DNA of 64,000 bases from Actinomycetota bacterium (GCA_013178005.1 JABLXL010000006.1:1-64000), one strand, 5' to 3'. Positions 26,278-38,010 are shown, numbered from the stretch's first letter. Notes: a model not told the origin generated them from the letters alone. Program-made: numbers and translations.

Positions 26278-27230
26278 TGGGCGGGTTGAACGCCAACCCG
26301 GCGGCCTCAGTACGTCAACGCCTGCTGGATCTCGCCAGGCGAAGGGGCGATGATTTCCAGTTAGTCCTGGCACGATATGGCGCGGAACGTTTCCTCTACC
26401 GCCTTGGGCGATCCGAGTTCAAGGACCGCTTCGTCCTCAAAGGTGCCATGCTTTTCGTGGTGTGGTGGGAAGATACGTACCGCCCTACCAGGGACCTTGA
26501 CCTGCTGGGCCTGGGGCGGGGCGATCCGGATACACTTGGCGGCGCCATCGCGAGGATATGCGCCGTCCCATGCCCGGAAGACGGCCTTGTCTTCGATGCG
26601 GATAACATCTCCATCGCGGCTATCCGGGAGGAGGATGAGTACGGAGGCCTTCGCGTGAAGCTCGTAGCCTATCTCGGAAAGACGCGCATCCCGCTCCAGA
26701 TCGACGTCGGTTTCGGCGACAAGGTAATCCCGCGGCCTCGCCTGGAGCGTTACCCTACCCTGCTTGATCTTCCCGCGCCTCGCGTCAAGGTGTATCCGAG
26801 AGAGACCATGGTGGCCGAGAAATTCGAGGCCATGGTGAGGCTGGGCGCGGCAAACAGTCGCATGAAGGATTTCTACGATCTGGCCGCGCTGGCGGCGAGT
26901 TATGATTTCGAAGGAAGCCTGCTGCGCGAGGCGGTAAAGGGCACTTTCGAGCGACGCCGATCTCCCGCCGGATCGGAGACGCCCTCCGCACTGCGCTCCG
27001 CTTTCTACAGCGACCCGGGGAGGGATGGCATGTGGCGCGCTTTCCTTAGCGGCAACGCCTTGCGCCTCGAAATGCCCGGGAGATTCGAGGAGGTAGGCGA
27101 GCTGTTGATCGCGTTTCTAAAACCCGTTTGGGAGAGCCTCGTGAGCGATGGTGAATTGAATGCGACCTGGACAGGAGGCGGCCCCTGGAGAACGAAGAGA
27201 GACACTGACCCTGGAGGCACCGGAGAATGA
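26277..27230 (+). CDS. abiEii: AbiEii family nucleotidyltransferase toxin
   Basis: A 317-residue AbiEii toxin of the polymerase-beta-type nucleotidyltransferase superfamily. Conserved blocks are FVLKGAMLF, the catalytic RPTRDLDLLG with its two aspartates, LQIDVGFGD, MVAEKFEAM and SRMKDFYDLA. Family members stop growth during phage infection by modifying nucleic acid, with tRNA as a reported target for related MenT toxins. All key residues are present, so it should be active. Its last codons overlap the hsdS start (ATGA), which ties toxin expression to the specificity subunit. Confidence 0.93.
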   Translation: MGGLNANPAASVRQRLLDLARRRGDDFQLVLARYGAERFLYRLGRSEFKDRFVLKGAMLFVVWWEDTYRPTRDLDLLGLGRGDPDTLGGAIARICAVPCPEDGLVFDADNISIAAIREEDEYGGLRVKLVAYLGKTRIPLQIDVGFGDKVIPRPRLERYPTLLDLPAPRVKVYPRETMVAEKFEAMVRLGAANSRMKDFYDLAALAASYDFEGSLLREAVKGTFERRRSPAGSETPSALRSAFYSDPGRDGMWRAFLSGNALRLEMPGRFEEVGELLIAFLKPVWESLVSDGELNATWTGGGPWRTKRDTDPGGTGE

Positions 27231-28636
27231 GCATGAAAGAACGGTTGGATGATAAGGGAACAAGCGGTGGAGCAAAGAGCGGCATGGCAAAGAGCCGCTT
27301 CAAGCCGTATCCGAAATACAAGGACTCCGGCATCGACTGGCTAGGCGAAATCCCGGAGCATTGGGATTTAAGGAGAATGAAATACATTTCTTGTATCCAG
27401 CCTGGAAAATCTAAACTAAGAAAGTTAGGCGATATCGAAGTAAGCTTCATCCCAATGGAATATATTGGCGAGTTCGGTACAATCAATTCTTCGGAAACCA
27501 GACAGCTTAATGATGTTTACGAAGGTTATACATTTTTTGAGGAAGGCGACATACTTGTAGCGAAGATAACGCCTTGTTTCGAGAACTTCAAAGGTGCCAT
27601 AGCAAGGAATTTAAGAAATGGAATTGGCTTCGGAACAACGGAGTTGTATGTCATAAGGCCATCGCCAAACGTCCACGCTGATTTTCTGGCCTATATGACA
27701 TACGCCGCACATTTCAGGCAAATTGGCAAGGTGGAAATGAAAGGTACAGCAGGACAACAACGTGTGCCGATAGAGTTCATTGAGAATTTCCCATGTGTAT
27801 TACCACCTTATTCTGAGCAGAAAGAGATTTCCGATTTTCTGAAAAGGGAGACGAAGAGAATCGATGATCTAGTGAATGCAAAACAGCGCTTGATCGAGTT
27901 GTTGAAGGAGAAGCGCGCGGCCCTGATCAACCAAGCTGTGACCAAGGGCCTTGATCCCAACGTCCCCATGAAAGACTCAGGCATCGACTGGCTGGGAGAA
28001 ATACCTGAGCATTGGGATGTATCTAAACTGAAACTCCTCGCTACTGTTGTGACCAGTAATGTAGATAAAAAATCATACGAAGGAGAGCAAGAAGTCAAGC
28101 TATGCAATTACACAGATGTCTACAACTATGAATATATAACCCCGGATCTTGATTTCATGCAGGCTACCGCATCTCCAGTAGAAATAAACAAGTTCAAGCT
28201 ACGTGAAGGGGATGTTCTTGTGACCAAAGATTCCGAGGATTGGCGTGATATCGCAGTGCCAGCGTTTGTGTCAGCTATGGATGACGAGGATATTCTTTGC
28301 GGCTATCACCTTGCAATACTGAGGCCGAAGCAATCGATTGTCGACGGAGAATTTCTGTTCAGATCTCTTTCATCCAGTTCAATAAATTATCAATTCAGGC
28401 TATCTGCGACCGGAATAACTCGCTACGGGTTGTCAAAATATTGGCTGGACAATTCGCTAATCCTTCGCCCACCTTTTGAAGAACAAAATGAGATAGCGGA
28501 TTTTCTTAGAGAGAAAACAGAGGAAATAGAGAAATTAATTGAGAAGATAAAAAATGGTTTAAGGAGACTCAAAGAATACCGTTCCGCGCTCATCACGGCG
28601 GCGGTGACGGGGAAAATAGACGTGCGGGGGGAATAG
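27227..28636 (+). CDS. hsdS: Type I restriction-modification specificity subunit S
   Basis: A 469-residue HsdS with two target-recognition domains, each introduced by nearly the same block: KDSGIDWLGEIPEHWDL at about residue 36 and again KDSGIDWLGEIPEHWDV at about residue 247. Each ends in a long spacer helix (ISDFLKRETKRIDDLVNAKQRLIELLKEKRAAL; IADFLREKTEEIEKLIEKIKNGLRRLKEYRSAL). Both recognition domains are clearly AT-richer than the flanking genes, as expected for exchanged domains. It overlaps abiEii by 4 nt and is 3 bp from hsdR. Confidence 0.95.
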   Translation: MSMKERLDDKGTSGGAKSGMAKSRFKPYPKYKDSGIDWLGEIPEHWDLRRMKYISCIQPGKSKLRKLGDIEVSFIPMEYIGEFGTINSSETRQLNDVYEGYTFFEEGDILVAKITPCFENFKGAIARNLRNGIGFGTTELYVIRPSPNVHADFLAYMTYAAHFRQIGKVEMKGTAGQQRVPIEFIENFPCVLPPYSEQKEISDFLKRETKRIDDLVNAKQRLIELLKEKRAALINQAVTKGLDPNVPMKDSGIDWLGEIPEHWDVSKLKLLATVVTSNVDKKSYEGEQEVKLCNYTDVYNYEYITPDLDFMQATASPVEINKFKLREGDVLVTKDSEDWRDIAVPAFVSAMDDEDILCGYHLAILRPKQSIVDGEFLFRSLSSSSINYQFRLSATGITRYGLSKYWLDNSLILRPPFEEQNEIADFLREKTEEIEKLIEKIKNGLRRLKEYRSALITAAVTGKIDVRGE

Positions 28637-28639
28637 GGC

Positions 28640-31600
28640 ATGGCTCCGGACATATCCGAGAGAAGCTTCGAGGAAACCATCGAAAAGGTACTCACCTCGG
28701 ATCCCGAGGCGTTTTCCAATACCGCTCCCGGTGAGGTCACATCCCGTGAGCCCTATGGAGATTGGTTGCCGGGTGGCTACCTGAAACGTAAACCGGGGGA
28801 TTACGACCGCTCGCTTTGCCTTATCCCTGGCGACGTCATCGCTTTCATCTACGCCACCCAGCCCAAGGAATGGGCGAAGCTCGAACAGCACCATGGAACC
28901 GAGGTAAGGGAAAAGTTCCTCGGGCGCCTCTCGCGCGAGATAGAGAGGCGGGGAGCCCTGGACGTGCTGCGCAACGGCGTCAAGGATTCCGGGTGCAAGT
29001 TCAAGCTCGCTTTCTTCCATCCCGCGAGCGGCCTCAACGAGGAGCTGCAAAGACTGTACGAAGCCAACATTTTCTCCGTCGTGCGCCAGCTCCAGTACAG
29101 CGACAAATCCGCCAAGAGCATCGACCTGGCGCTGTTTCTGAACGGCATCCCCATCTTCACCGCGGAGTTGAAGAACCCCCTCACGGGACAAAACGTTGAG
29201 AATGCCGTGAGGCAGTACCGCCACGACCGTGATCCCCGAGAGCCCCTCTTCTCCTTCCGCCGCTGCCTCGCTCACTTCGCGGTAGACCCCGACCTGGTGT
29301 ACGTGACCACGCGCCTGGCGGGGCTGCTGACGAGCTTTATTCCCTTCAACCAGGGTAAGTACGGAGGCGCCGGCAATCCACCCGTGCCTCCCACGCAGAG
29401 CGGCTACGCGACTTCGTATCTCTGGGAGCGCATCTGGGCAAGGGACAGCGTGCTGGAGCTGATCCAGCATTTCATCCAGGAGGTCGAGGTGGAGGACGAG
29501 GACGGTAGGAGGACCGGCGAACGCGTCCTCATCTTTCCCCGCTATCACCAGCTCGACGCCGTGCGCCGCCTGGTTCGTGACGCGCGCGAGAAGGGACCTG
29601 GCCAACACTACCTAATCCAGCACTCCGCGGGAAGCGGCAAGTCCAACACCATCGCCTGGCTTGCCCACCGGCTGTCGATACTCCACGACTCCGAGGACAG
29701 ACGGGTTTTCGACTCCATCGTGGTGATCACCGATCGCAGGGTGATCGACCGCCAGTTGCAGAGCGTGGTAAAGCAGTTCGAGCAGACCTTGGGGATCGTG
29801 GAGAACATCGACAGGACCAGCCGCCAACTTAAGGAGGCGCTGGAGGGGGGCAAGACCATCATCGTCAGCACCCTCCAGAAGTACCCGGTGATCGCCGGCA
29901 ACATGCAGGAGATGCCGGGGAAGCGCTTCGCGGTGATCGTGGACGAGGCGCATTCCTCTCAGACGGGGGAGAGCGTCAAGGGCCTCAAGTCGGTGCTCGC
30001 GGTCGATAACCTTGAGGAAGCCGAGGCCGAGGACTCCGTGGAACCAGAGGACTTCCAAGACGTTGTCGCCGAGCAGGCGAGGAAGCGGGGCAGGCTTCCC
30101 AACGTGAGCTTCTTCGCCTTCACCGCCACCCCCAAGTCCAAGACCCTGGAGCTCTTCGGGACCAGGCGGCCGGACGGTAAGTTCGAGGCCTTCAGCCTCT
30201 ACAGCATGCGCCAGGCCATCGAGGAGGGTTTCATACTCGACGTGCTGGAGAACTACACCACCTACAAGACCTACTGGAAACTGCTCAAGACTATCGAGGA
30301 AGACCCCGCCTACGACCGCGGCAAGGCGACCTATATCCTTCGCTCCTTTGTCGACCTGCACGAGCATTCCATCCGCAAGAAGGTGGAGATCATGGTGGAG
30401 CACTTCCATGACCGGGTCGCACACCGCATCGACGGCCAGGCCAAGGCTATGGTAGTCACCCGCTCTCGCTTGCACGCGGTGAGGTTCAAGCTGGCCATGG
30501 ACGCCTACCTGCGCGAGAGGGGTTATCCATACCGGACCCTGGTGGCTTTCTCGGGGACGGTGAAGGACGGAGGGATGGACTACACGGAGGCGGGGATGAA
30601 CGGCATCCCGGAGGCCCAGACGGCAAAGGCCTTCAAGCGGCCGGAATACCGTTTCCTCATCGTTGCCGAGAAGTTCCAGACGGGTTACGACATGCCGCTG
30701 CTCCATACCATGTACGTGGACAGGAAGCTCTCGGGGGTGCACGCGGTACAGACCCTCTCGCGCCTTAATCGCATCTATCCCCCTGCCAAGACCGAGACCA
30801 TGGTGCTTGATTTCGTGAACGAGGCCGAAGATATCCGCGAGGCCTTCCAGGAATATTATGAAAAGACCATCCTATCTGAGGAGACCGACCCCAACCTTCT
30901 CTACGACCTGGAGCGACGCCTTGCTGAGTTCGGCGTATTCAACGGGGGCGACGTGGAGGCCTTCGCGGGTTTGTACTTCAGGAACGCGGGACAGGACCAG
31001 CTGTACGCCGCCCTTGCCCCGAGCGCGGAACGTTTCGCGGAATTGACCAAAGAGGAGAAAGCGGATTTCCGGGGGGTCCTTGACGACTATGTGCGGCTGT
31101 ACGCGTTCCTTTCCCAGGTGGTTACCTTCGTGGATCCCGACCTGGAGAAGCTCTACGTGTTCGCCCGCCTGCTTAGGCGGTACCTGCCGTACGAGCGCGA
31201 ACGCCTGCCGCTGGAGATCCAGCAGGACATAGACATGGAATCCTACCGCATTACGCGGAGGTTCGAGGGTCCGATCGTACTTGAGAGAGGGCAGGTCGAG
31301 ATTCCTCCCATCGGGGCAGGTGCCTCCCGTGGCATTGCCCCGGAAGACATCGAGCCCCTGTCGGAGATCATCAGGGAATTGAACGAAAGATTCGGCACCG
31401 ATTTCTCGGATGAGGACAAGGTATTCATCAGCCAACTCGAGGAGAGACTGGCGGGAGATCCCTCCCTGCGGGCCAGCGTGCGCGCCAACACCCCCGAGAA
31501 CGCGCGCCTCACCTTCGACTACGTGGTCACCGACCGGTTGCAGGAGATGGTGGACACGAACTTCGAGTTCTACAAGCGGGTTACCGACGACCGGGCGTTC

Positions 31601-31660
31601 GCGGAGTTCTTCCTCGACTGGCTTTTCGAACGTTTTCGGAAATCGCTGGAAGGTTCATAA
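28640..31660 (+). CDS. hsdR: Type I restriction endonuclease subunit R
   Basis: A 1006-residue motor-nuclease subunit. The N-terminal PD-(D/E)XK nuclease core is visible as IDLALFLNGIPIFTAELKN. The superfamily 2 translocase domains follow with Walker A HSAGSGKSNT, motif II DEAHSSQ, motif III FFAFTATPKSKT and motif VI VQTLSRLNRI. A C-terminal helical domain contacts HsdM. Length is normal, with no frameshift, so the restriction activity appears intact. Confidence 0.96.
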   Translation: MAPDISERSFEETIEKVLTSDPEAFSNTAPGEVTSREPYGDWLPGGYLKRKPGDYDRSLCLIPGDVIAFIYATQPKEWAKLEQHHGTEVREKFLGRLSREIERRGALDVLRNGVKDSGCKFKLAFFHPASGLNEELQRLYEANIFSVVRQLQYSDKSAKSIDLALFLNGIPIFTAELKNPLTGQNVENAVRQYRHDRDPREPLFSFRRCLAHFAVDPDLVYVTTRLAGLLTSFIPFNQGKYGGAGNPPVPPTQSGYATSYLWERIWARDSVLELIQHFIQEVEVEDEDGRRTGERVLIFPRYHQLDAVRRLVRDAREKGPGQHYLIQHSAGSGKSNTIAWLAHRLSILHDSEDRRVFDSIVVITDRRVIDRQLQSVVKQFEQTLGIVENIDRTSRQLKEALEGGKTIIVSTLQKYPVIAGNMQEMPGKRFAVIVDEAHSSQTGESVKGLKSVLAVDNLEEAEAEDSVEPEDFQDVVAEQARKRGRLPNVSFFAFTATPKSKTLELFGTRRPDGKFEAFSLYSMRQAIEEGFILDVLENYTTYKTYWKLLKTIEEDPAYDRGKATYILRSFVDLHEHSIRKKVEIMVEHFHDRVAHRIDGQAKAMVVTRSRLHAVRFKLAMDAYLRERGYPYRTLVAFSGTVKDGGMDYTEAGMNGIPEAQTAKAFKRPEYRFLIVAEKFQTGYDMPLLHTMYVDRKLSGVHAVQTLSRLNRIYPPAKTETMVLDFVNEAEDIREAFQEYYEKTILSEETDPNLLYDLERRLAEFGVFNGGDVEAFAGLYFRNAGQDQLYAALAPSAERFAELTKEEKADFRGVLDDYVRLYAFLSQVVTFVDPDLEKLYVFARLLRRYLPYERERLPLEIQQDIDMESYRITRRFEGPIVLERGQVEIPPIGAGASRGIAPEDIEPLSEIIRELNERFGTDFSDEDKVFISQLEERLAGDPSLRASVRANTPENARLTFDYVVTDRLQEMVDTNFEFYKRVTDDRAFAEFFLDWLFERFRKSLEGS

Positions 31661-32025
31661 GGCGTTGATTGCTTACAAGTAATGACAAGAGGTTAAGAGA
31701 TCGATGTCGTGCAACTTACATTCGATGGAAATGAAGAGCGAACTGCACCCTGATGGTAGCATGGAGTCCCATTGAAGAACTTCGCTGTTCGATTTTCGGA
31801 TAAGGATGAGTCGGATAGTTAGAATGGTTTCATACCAGCAGCCCATCTTCTTTGACTGGCCCCTTAAGCTGGCCTATAATAGCAACTTGTGACTCCGGGT
31901 TCGAGCGTCATGCCCCGCCAAGCGACGATCCCGGGTTTCGTGTTAGTTGGGAGAAAGAAGGCGGGCCGACCGTTATCGAGCCGTGGCGGCCGGGCGGCGT
32001 GGCCCTGGAGGACGAGGACGGAAAG
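31661..32025. other. Gene-free junction between defence island and greA
   Basis: The first 190 bp after hsdR are AT-richer than the surroundings and hold no recognisable gene, then the greA promoter and a 140-nt leader follow. This is the right-hand boundary of the defence island. No att-like direct repeat matching the left boundary was found by eye. Confidence 0.5.
31852..31880 (+). promoter_or_regulatory. Sigma-70-type promoter for greA
   Basis: TTGACT, a 17-bp spacer and TATAAT, a near-consensus promoter. Transcription should begin near 31887, which rules out the track start at 31852 and favours the ATG at 32026. Confidence 0.85.
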
Positions 32026-32547
32026 ATGGAGGATAACCAATACGAACCCACCCTGGGAGAGTACCGCGAGGAGAAGGCCGACGACGTGGTGCTGACCCAA
32101 CAAGGATACCTCAAGCTCCAGGAGGAGCTGGATTACCTGAAGAACGTCAAGCGCTGGGAGGTGGCCAAGCGCATCGAGCAGGCAAGGGCGTTCGGCGACA
32201 TCATGGAGAACTCCGAGTACGACGACGCCAAGCACGAACAGGCTTTCGTGCACGGCCGCATCATGGAGATCGAGAACATCCTCGACAACGCCAGGGTCAT
32301 AAAAGACGACGAGATAGACCTCAACGTAGTGACCATAGGCTCGTCGGTGGTGCTCGAGGACATGGAGCGAAAAGAGGAGATGCGCCTGCGCCTGGTGAGC
32401 GCGGCGGAAGCGCGGGGCGACCGGGATTGCATCTCCGACCAGTCCCCGGTCGGCAAGGCCATCCTGGGGCGCAAGGCGGGCGAGGTCGTGGACGTGCAGG
32501 TCCCCTCGGGAGTGCTCAAGTACCGTATCCTTCAGATCGAACGCTAG
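32026..32547 (+). CDS. greA: Transcription elongation factor GreA
   Basis: A 173-residue Gre factor that rescues backtracked RNA polymerase by stimulating transcript cleavage. The N-terminal coiled coil (LTQQGYLKLQEELDYLKNVKRWEVAKRIEQARAFGDIMENSEYDDAKHEQAF) contains the acidic tip residues, and the C-terminal FKBP-like domain has VTIGSSVVL, ISDQSPVGKAILGRKAGEVVDV. The protein has about 15 extra N-terminal residues relative to the E. coli protein. The strong upstream promoter sets the start. Confidence 0.95.
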   Translation: MEDNQYEPTLGEYREEKADDVVLTQQGYLKLQEELDYLKNVKRWEVAKRIEQARAFGDIMENSEYDDAKHEQAFVHGRIMEIENILDNARVIKDDEIDLNVVTIGSSVVLEDMERKEEMRLRLVSAAEARGDRDCISDQSPVGKAILGRKAGEVVDVQVPSGVLKYRILQIER

Positions 32548-32586
32548 GCCGCGGAAGGGCTTGCGCCGCGAGCGGCCTTTCCCCTT
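32547..32586 (+). terminator. Candidate terminator after greA
   Basis: GGCCGC (32547-32552) pairs with GCGGCC (32572-32577), followed by TTTCCCCTT. The stem starts within the greA stop codon. The loop can form a further short GC helix. Confidence 0.5.
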
Positions 32587-32803
32587 AGGGGTTGGTTGGG
32601 TTCTGGCTCCGAGCCCAGGCGAGGACGAGGGACGGCGGCTGCGGGCAAGGGCAGCGGTTTGCCGACCGGTCCTCTATCCGGCACGGAGTCGCATGTGTCG
32701 CGAAGGGCGAGAACTCGAGCCCCTTAGTTAACGGCAAACGACGTTTATCGGTGCGTTTGGGGCCAACGATCGCGCCGTGTTCGACCGCAAAGGAAATGAG
32801 CCC

Positions 32804-34306
32804 ATGGGAGACGAGGACATCCCCCCCGCTTTCGTGGGGGAGAGCGACCTGGTGAGGGGACGCCTGGAGAAGCTGCGCCTATGGAGAGAGCGCGGCGTGG
32901 AGCCCTACGGCCTGGGTTTTTCGCGCGGCGACAATACCGCGGAGATAAAAGAGCGGTTTGCTTCCCTCGCCGACGGGGAGGAGAGCGGATACAGGGCTTC
33001 CCTGGCGGGAAGGCTTATGGCCTTGCGGAGGCACGGGAAAGCGTGCTTCGCCGACCTGGAGGACCGGGAAGGGAAACTCCAGCTCATGGCCTCCCTCGAC
33101 TCGCTGGGAGAGGAGGGCTACACGCTTTTTCAGGATCTGGATATCGGCGACATAGTGGGGGTGGAGGGAGAGGTGTTCCGCTCCCGGCGCGGGGAACTCA
33201 CCCTGCGGGTTTTCTCCTTCACCCTCCTCTCCAAAAGCCTCAGGCCTCTGCCCGAGAAGTGGCACGGCCTGAAGGACGTGGAGCTTCGCTACCGCCAGCG
33301 CTACCTGGACATGATCGTCAACCCCCAGGTGAGGGAGAACCTGCTGGTGAGGGTAAAGACCATCCAGGCCCTGCGCCGATTCCTGGACGGGCATGGCTTC
33401 ATCGAGGTGGAGACCCCCATGTTGCAGCCCATCCCGGGTGGCGCCACGGCGCGACCCTTCGTGACCTATCACCAGGCCCTGGGACAGAACCTCTATCTCC
33501 GCATCGCGCCGGAGCTTTACCTGAAGCGCTGCATCGTGGGGGGACTGGAGAAGGTCTACGAGATAAACCGCAACTTCCGCAACGAGGGCATCTCCTACAA
33601 GCACAATCCCGAGTTCACCATGCTCGAGTTCTACTGGGCCTACGTGGATTACCTGGCGCTGATGGATTTCCTGGAGGAGATGGTGTCGGCGGTGGTGGGC
33701 GAGGTCAAGGGCGCCCTCTCCTTCCCCTACCAGGGCAGGGACCTCGATCTGACCCCGCCCTGGCGCAGGGTGACCATGTCGCGGCTGGTAAGCGAGGCGG
33801 TGGGGTGCGAGATATCCTCCGGCACGCCGGAGAGGGAGCTGCGGGCCATCGCCGCCGAGCGCGAGGTGCCCCTGGAGGAGGGATGGGGTCCGGGCAAGAT
33901 CGCCACCGAGCTCTTCGAGAAGCTGGTGGAGCCCAATCTCTGGGAGCCCACCCTGGTCATGGATTACCCGCGCGAGGTATCGCCCCTGGCGCGCGCCCAT
34001 CGCAACGATCCTTTCCTCACCGAAAGGTTCGAGCTCATCGTCGCCGGACGGGAGATCGCCAACGCCTTCTCCGAGCTCATCGACCCCCTTGATCAGCGCG
34101 AACGCTTCGAGGAGCAGGCGCGCCAGAGAGAGCGGGGGGACGAGGAAGCCCACGTTGTGGATTACGATTACCTGCGAGCCCTGGAATATGGCATGCCCCC
34201 CGCCGGAGGCCTCGGCCTGGGGATCGACCGCCTGGTGATGCTGCTGACCGACTCCCACTCCATCCGCGAGGTCATACTGTTTCCGCACCTGCGCCCCGAA
34301 TCCTGA
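32804..34306 (+). CDS. lysS: Lysyl-tRNA synthetase, class II
   Basis: A 500-residue class IIb synthetase. The N-terminal OB-fold anticodon-binding domain (SLAGRLMALRRHGKACFADLEDREGKLQL) is followed by class II motif 1 (RRFLDGHGFIEVETPMLQPIPGGATARPF), motif 2 (YEINRNFRNEGISYKHNPEFTMLEFY) and motif 3 (GGLGLGIDRLVMLLTDS). All active-site motifs are intact. ATG 32804 lies after AAAGGAAATGA; the track's GTG at 32777 has no site. No T-box leader was found in the 256-bp gap after greA. Confidence 0.96.
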   Translation: MGDEDIPPAFVGESDLVRGRLEKLRLWRERGVEPYGLGFSRGDNTAEIKERFASLADGEESGYRASLAGRLMALRRHGKACFADLEDREGKLQLMASLDSLGEEGYTLFQDLDIGDIVGVEGEVFRSRRGELTLRVFSFTLLSKSLRPLPEKWHGLKDVELRYRQRYLDMIVNPQVRENLLVRVKTIQALRRFLDGHGFIEVETPMLQPIPGGATARPFVTYHQALGQNLYLRIAPELYLKRCIVGGLEKVYEINRNFRNEGISYKHNPEFTMLEFYWAYVDYLALMDFLEEMVSAVVGEVKGALSFPYQGRDLDLTPPWRRVTMSRLVSEAVGCEISSGTPERELRAIAAEREVPLEEGWGPGKIATELFEKLVEPNLWEPTLVMDYPREVSPLARAHRNDPFLTERFELIVAGREIANAFSELIDPLDQRERFEEQARQRERGDEEAHVVDYDYLRALEYGMPPAGGLGLGIDRLVMLLTDSHSIREVILFPHLRPES

Positions 34307-34885
34307 CCCCAGGCATGACACGGCCCGAAACCTGGCCCATTGGCCGGCAAGCGGTGTTTTCGGGTTTTCCTCGCAATATGTCAAGCCTGGTACCCCAGCC
34401 ATAACGATATCTTCGTAAAATTGCCGGCGATTTCCCCCGGGTTGGGTGGAGTCTTTCTGGGGGAGGGTGGTGCTGATGAACATAAGCGGTGCGAGCCGCC
34501 TGCGGCCGAAAAGCACCGTTCGAGGCCGGGAAAGACCCCGCTTGGGGGGTTCGTCAAGACACCGATGGGTGATGACGACTTACATAGGGAAACGTTTACC
34601 ATTAAAAAGCGTATATGTCGATGGGGGCGCGAGAGTTATGCGAGGGGAATCTGCCGGGAAACCCGCCGGTACGAGACCCCCGCACAGGAGACCTGGAGGC
34701 CCCGCGCCGGCGACCTGGGGGGCGGCGGAGGAGATGACGGAACGCATGGCGAAGGTTCCCCCAAAGGCATATAAATAGGTATGATTGAGGCGTGATATTT
34801 CAGCGAAAAAGGTGTGATAATAAAAAGTGAAGAAGACTAAATCGCGCGATACAGGTGGCGCGAGACATATGCGGAGGTAGATATC
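34307..34885. other. Long leader/intergenic region upstream of clpC
   Basis: 579 bp with no credible gene. A cluster of hairpins occupies 34487-34545: CGGTGC (34487-34492) pairs with GCACCG (34513-34518) around an inner GCCG/CGGC stem, followed by ACCCC-GCTTG-GGGGT. The final 120 bp are AT-rich and hold the likely clpC promoter. I see no CtsR heptads, CIRCE or HAIR element. Confidence 0.5.
34813..34821 (+). promoter_or_regulatory. Extended -10 element for clpC
   Basis: TGTGATAAT fits an extended -10 (TGnGATAAT). A convincing -35 is lacking. The start of transcription would be near 34828, giving a leader of about 58 nt. Confidence 0.45.
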
Positions 34886-37360
<2,475 letters not shown>

Positions 37361-37363
37361 AAT

Positions 37364-37459
37364 GGGGTCGTATCTTGAATTTTTCCTCGCTTTGCTTGTG
37401 GTTGCTTTTTTCTTTGGGGTCGTATCTTGAATTATTCCTCGCTTTGCTTGTGGTTGCTT
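37364..37459 (+). repeat. Two 44-bp direct repeats after clpC
   Basis: GGGGTCGTATCTTGAAT...TGTGGTTGCTT occurs at 37364-37407 and 37416-37459, differing at one position, separated by TTTTCTTT. The unit is AT-richer than the surroundings and begins 3 bp after the clpC stop. No stable hairpin is evident, although the T-run between the copies could contribute to termination. Confidence 0.85.
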
Positions 37460-37462
37460 CTT

Positions 37463-37890
37463 CCGGCCCGGGCCGTCGGGTAGCGGTCTCGCTCGGCGCG
37501 CACGAGGCCGGCCAGGAGAAAAGAAACCCCATCCAGCGCGGCCTCCCTGCGACCGACCCGGTCGTTCCCGGGCTTGTAGCAGCACTTCCCTCCTTCATCC
37601 GGCCCGGGCCGTCGGGTAGCGGTCTCGCTCGGCGCGCACGAGGCCGGCCAGGAGAAAAGAAACCCCATCCAGCGCGGCCTCCCTGCGACCGACCCGGTCG
37701 TTCCCTGGCTTGTAGCAGCACTTCCCTCCTTCATCCGGCCCGGGCCGCCGGGTAGCGGTCTCGCTCGGCGCGTACGAGGCCGGCCAGGAGAAAAGAAACC
37801 TCATCCAGTGCGGCCTCCCTGCGACCGACCCGGTCGTTCCCGGGCTCGTGGCAGCGTCTCCCTCCCTCTTCCGGCCCGGGCCGCCGGGAA
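37463..37890 (+). repeat. 136-bp tandem repeat array, three copies plus a partial
   Basis: Units start at 37463, 37599, 37735 and a partial at 37871, each beginning CCGGCCCGGGCCG. Copies 1 and 2 differ at one base; copy 3 has roughly ten changes. Each unit holds the palindrome CGGCCCGGGCCG and a GACCG-ACC-CGGTC hairpin. Because 136 is not divisible by three, any reading frame shifts at each unit, so the long minus-strand frames in the track are not genes. Together with the preceding 44-bp repeats this fills the 706-bp clpC-radA gap. Confidence 0.92.
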
Positions 37891-38010
37891 AGCTGGCCGG
37901 CGTGAGATGGGAGGAAGGCTGGGGCAGGGTGCCAGCCTAACGATCTCTTTTCACCTGGAAAGCGCCTACCGAAACATCAGGACGTTCGCGCCCTTGACAC
38001 TGGGAGGGAA

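Noticed and set aside
32879-34516. 545-aa minus-strand frame antisense to lysS
   Set aside because: Shadow of a complete lysyl-tRNA synthetase gene.
34476-34778. Small protein of about 100 aa upstream of clpC
   Set aside because: It has a reasonable start context, but it is Arg/Pro/Gly-rich without pattern and overlaps a region that folds as RNA hairpins.
34820-34885. CIRCE, CtsR or HspR operator at clpC
   Set aside because: None of the consensus inverted or direct repeats is present.
37463-37890. CRISPR array
   Set aside because: Units are contiguous 136-bp tandem copies with no unique spacers and no cas genes nearby.
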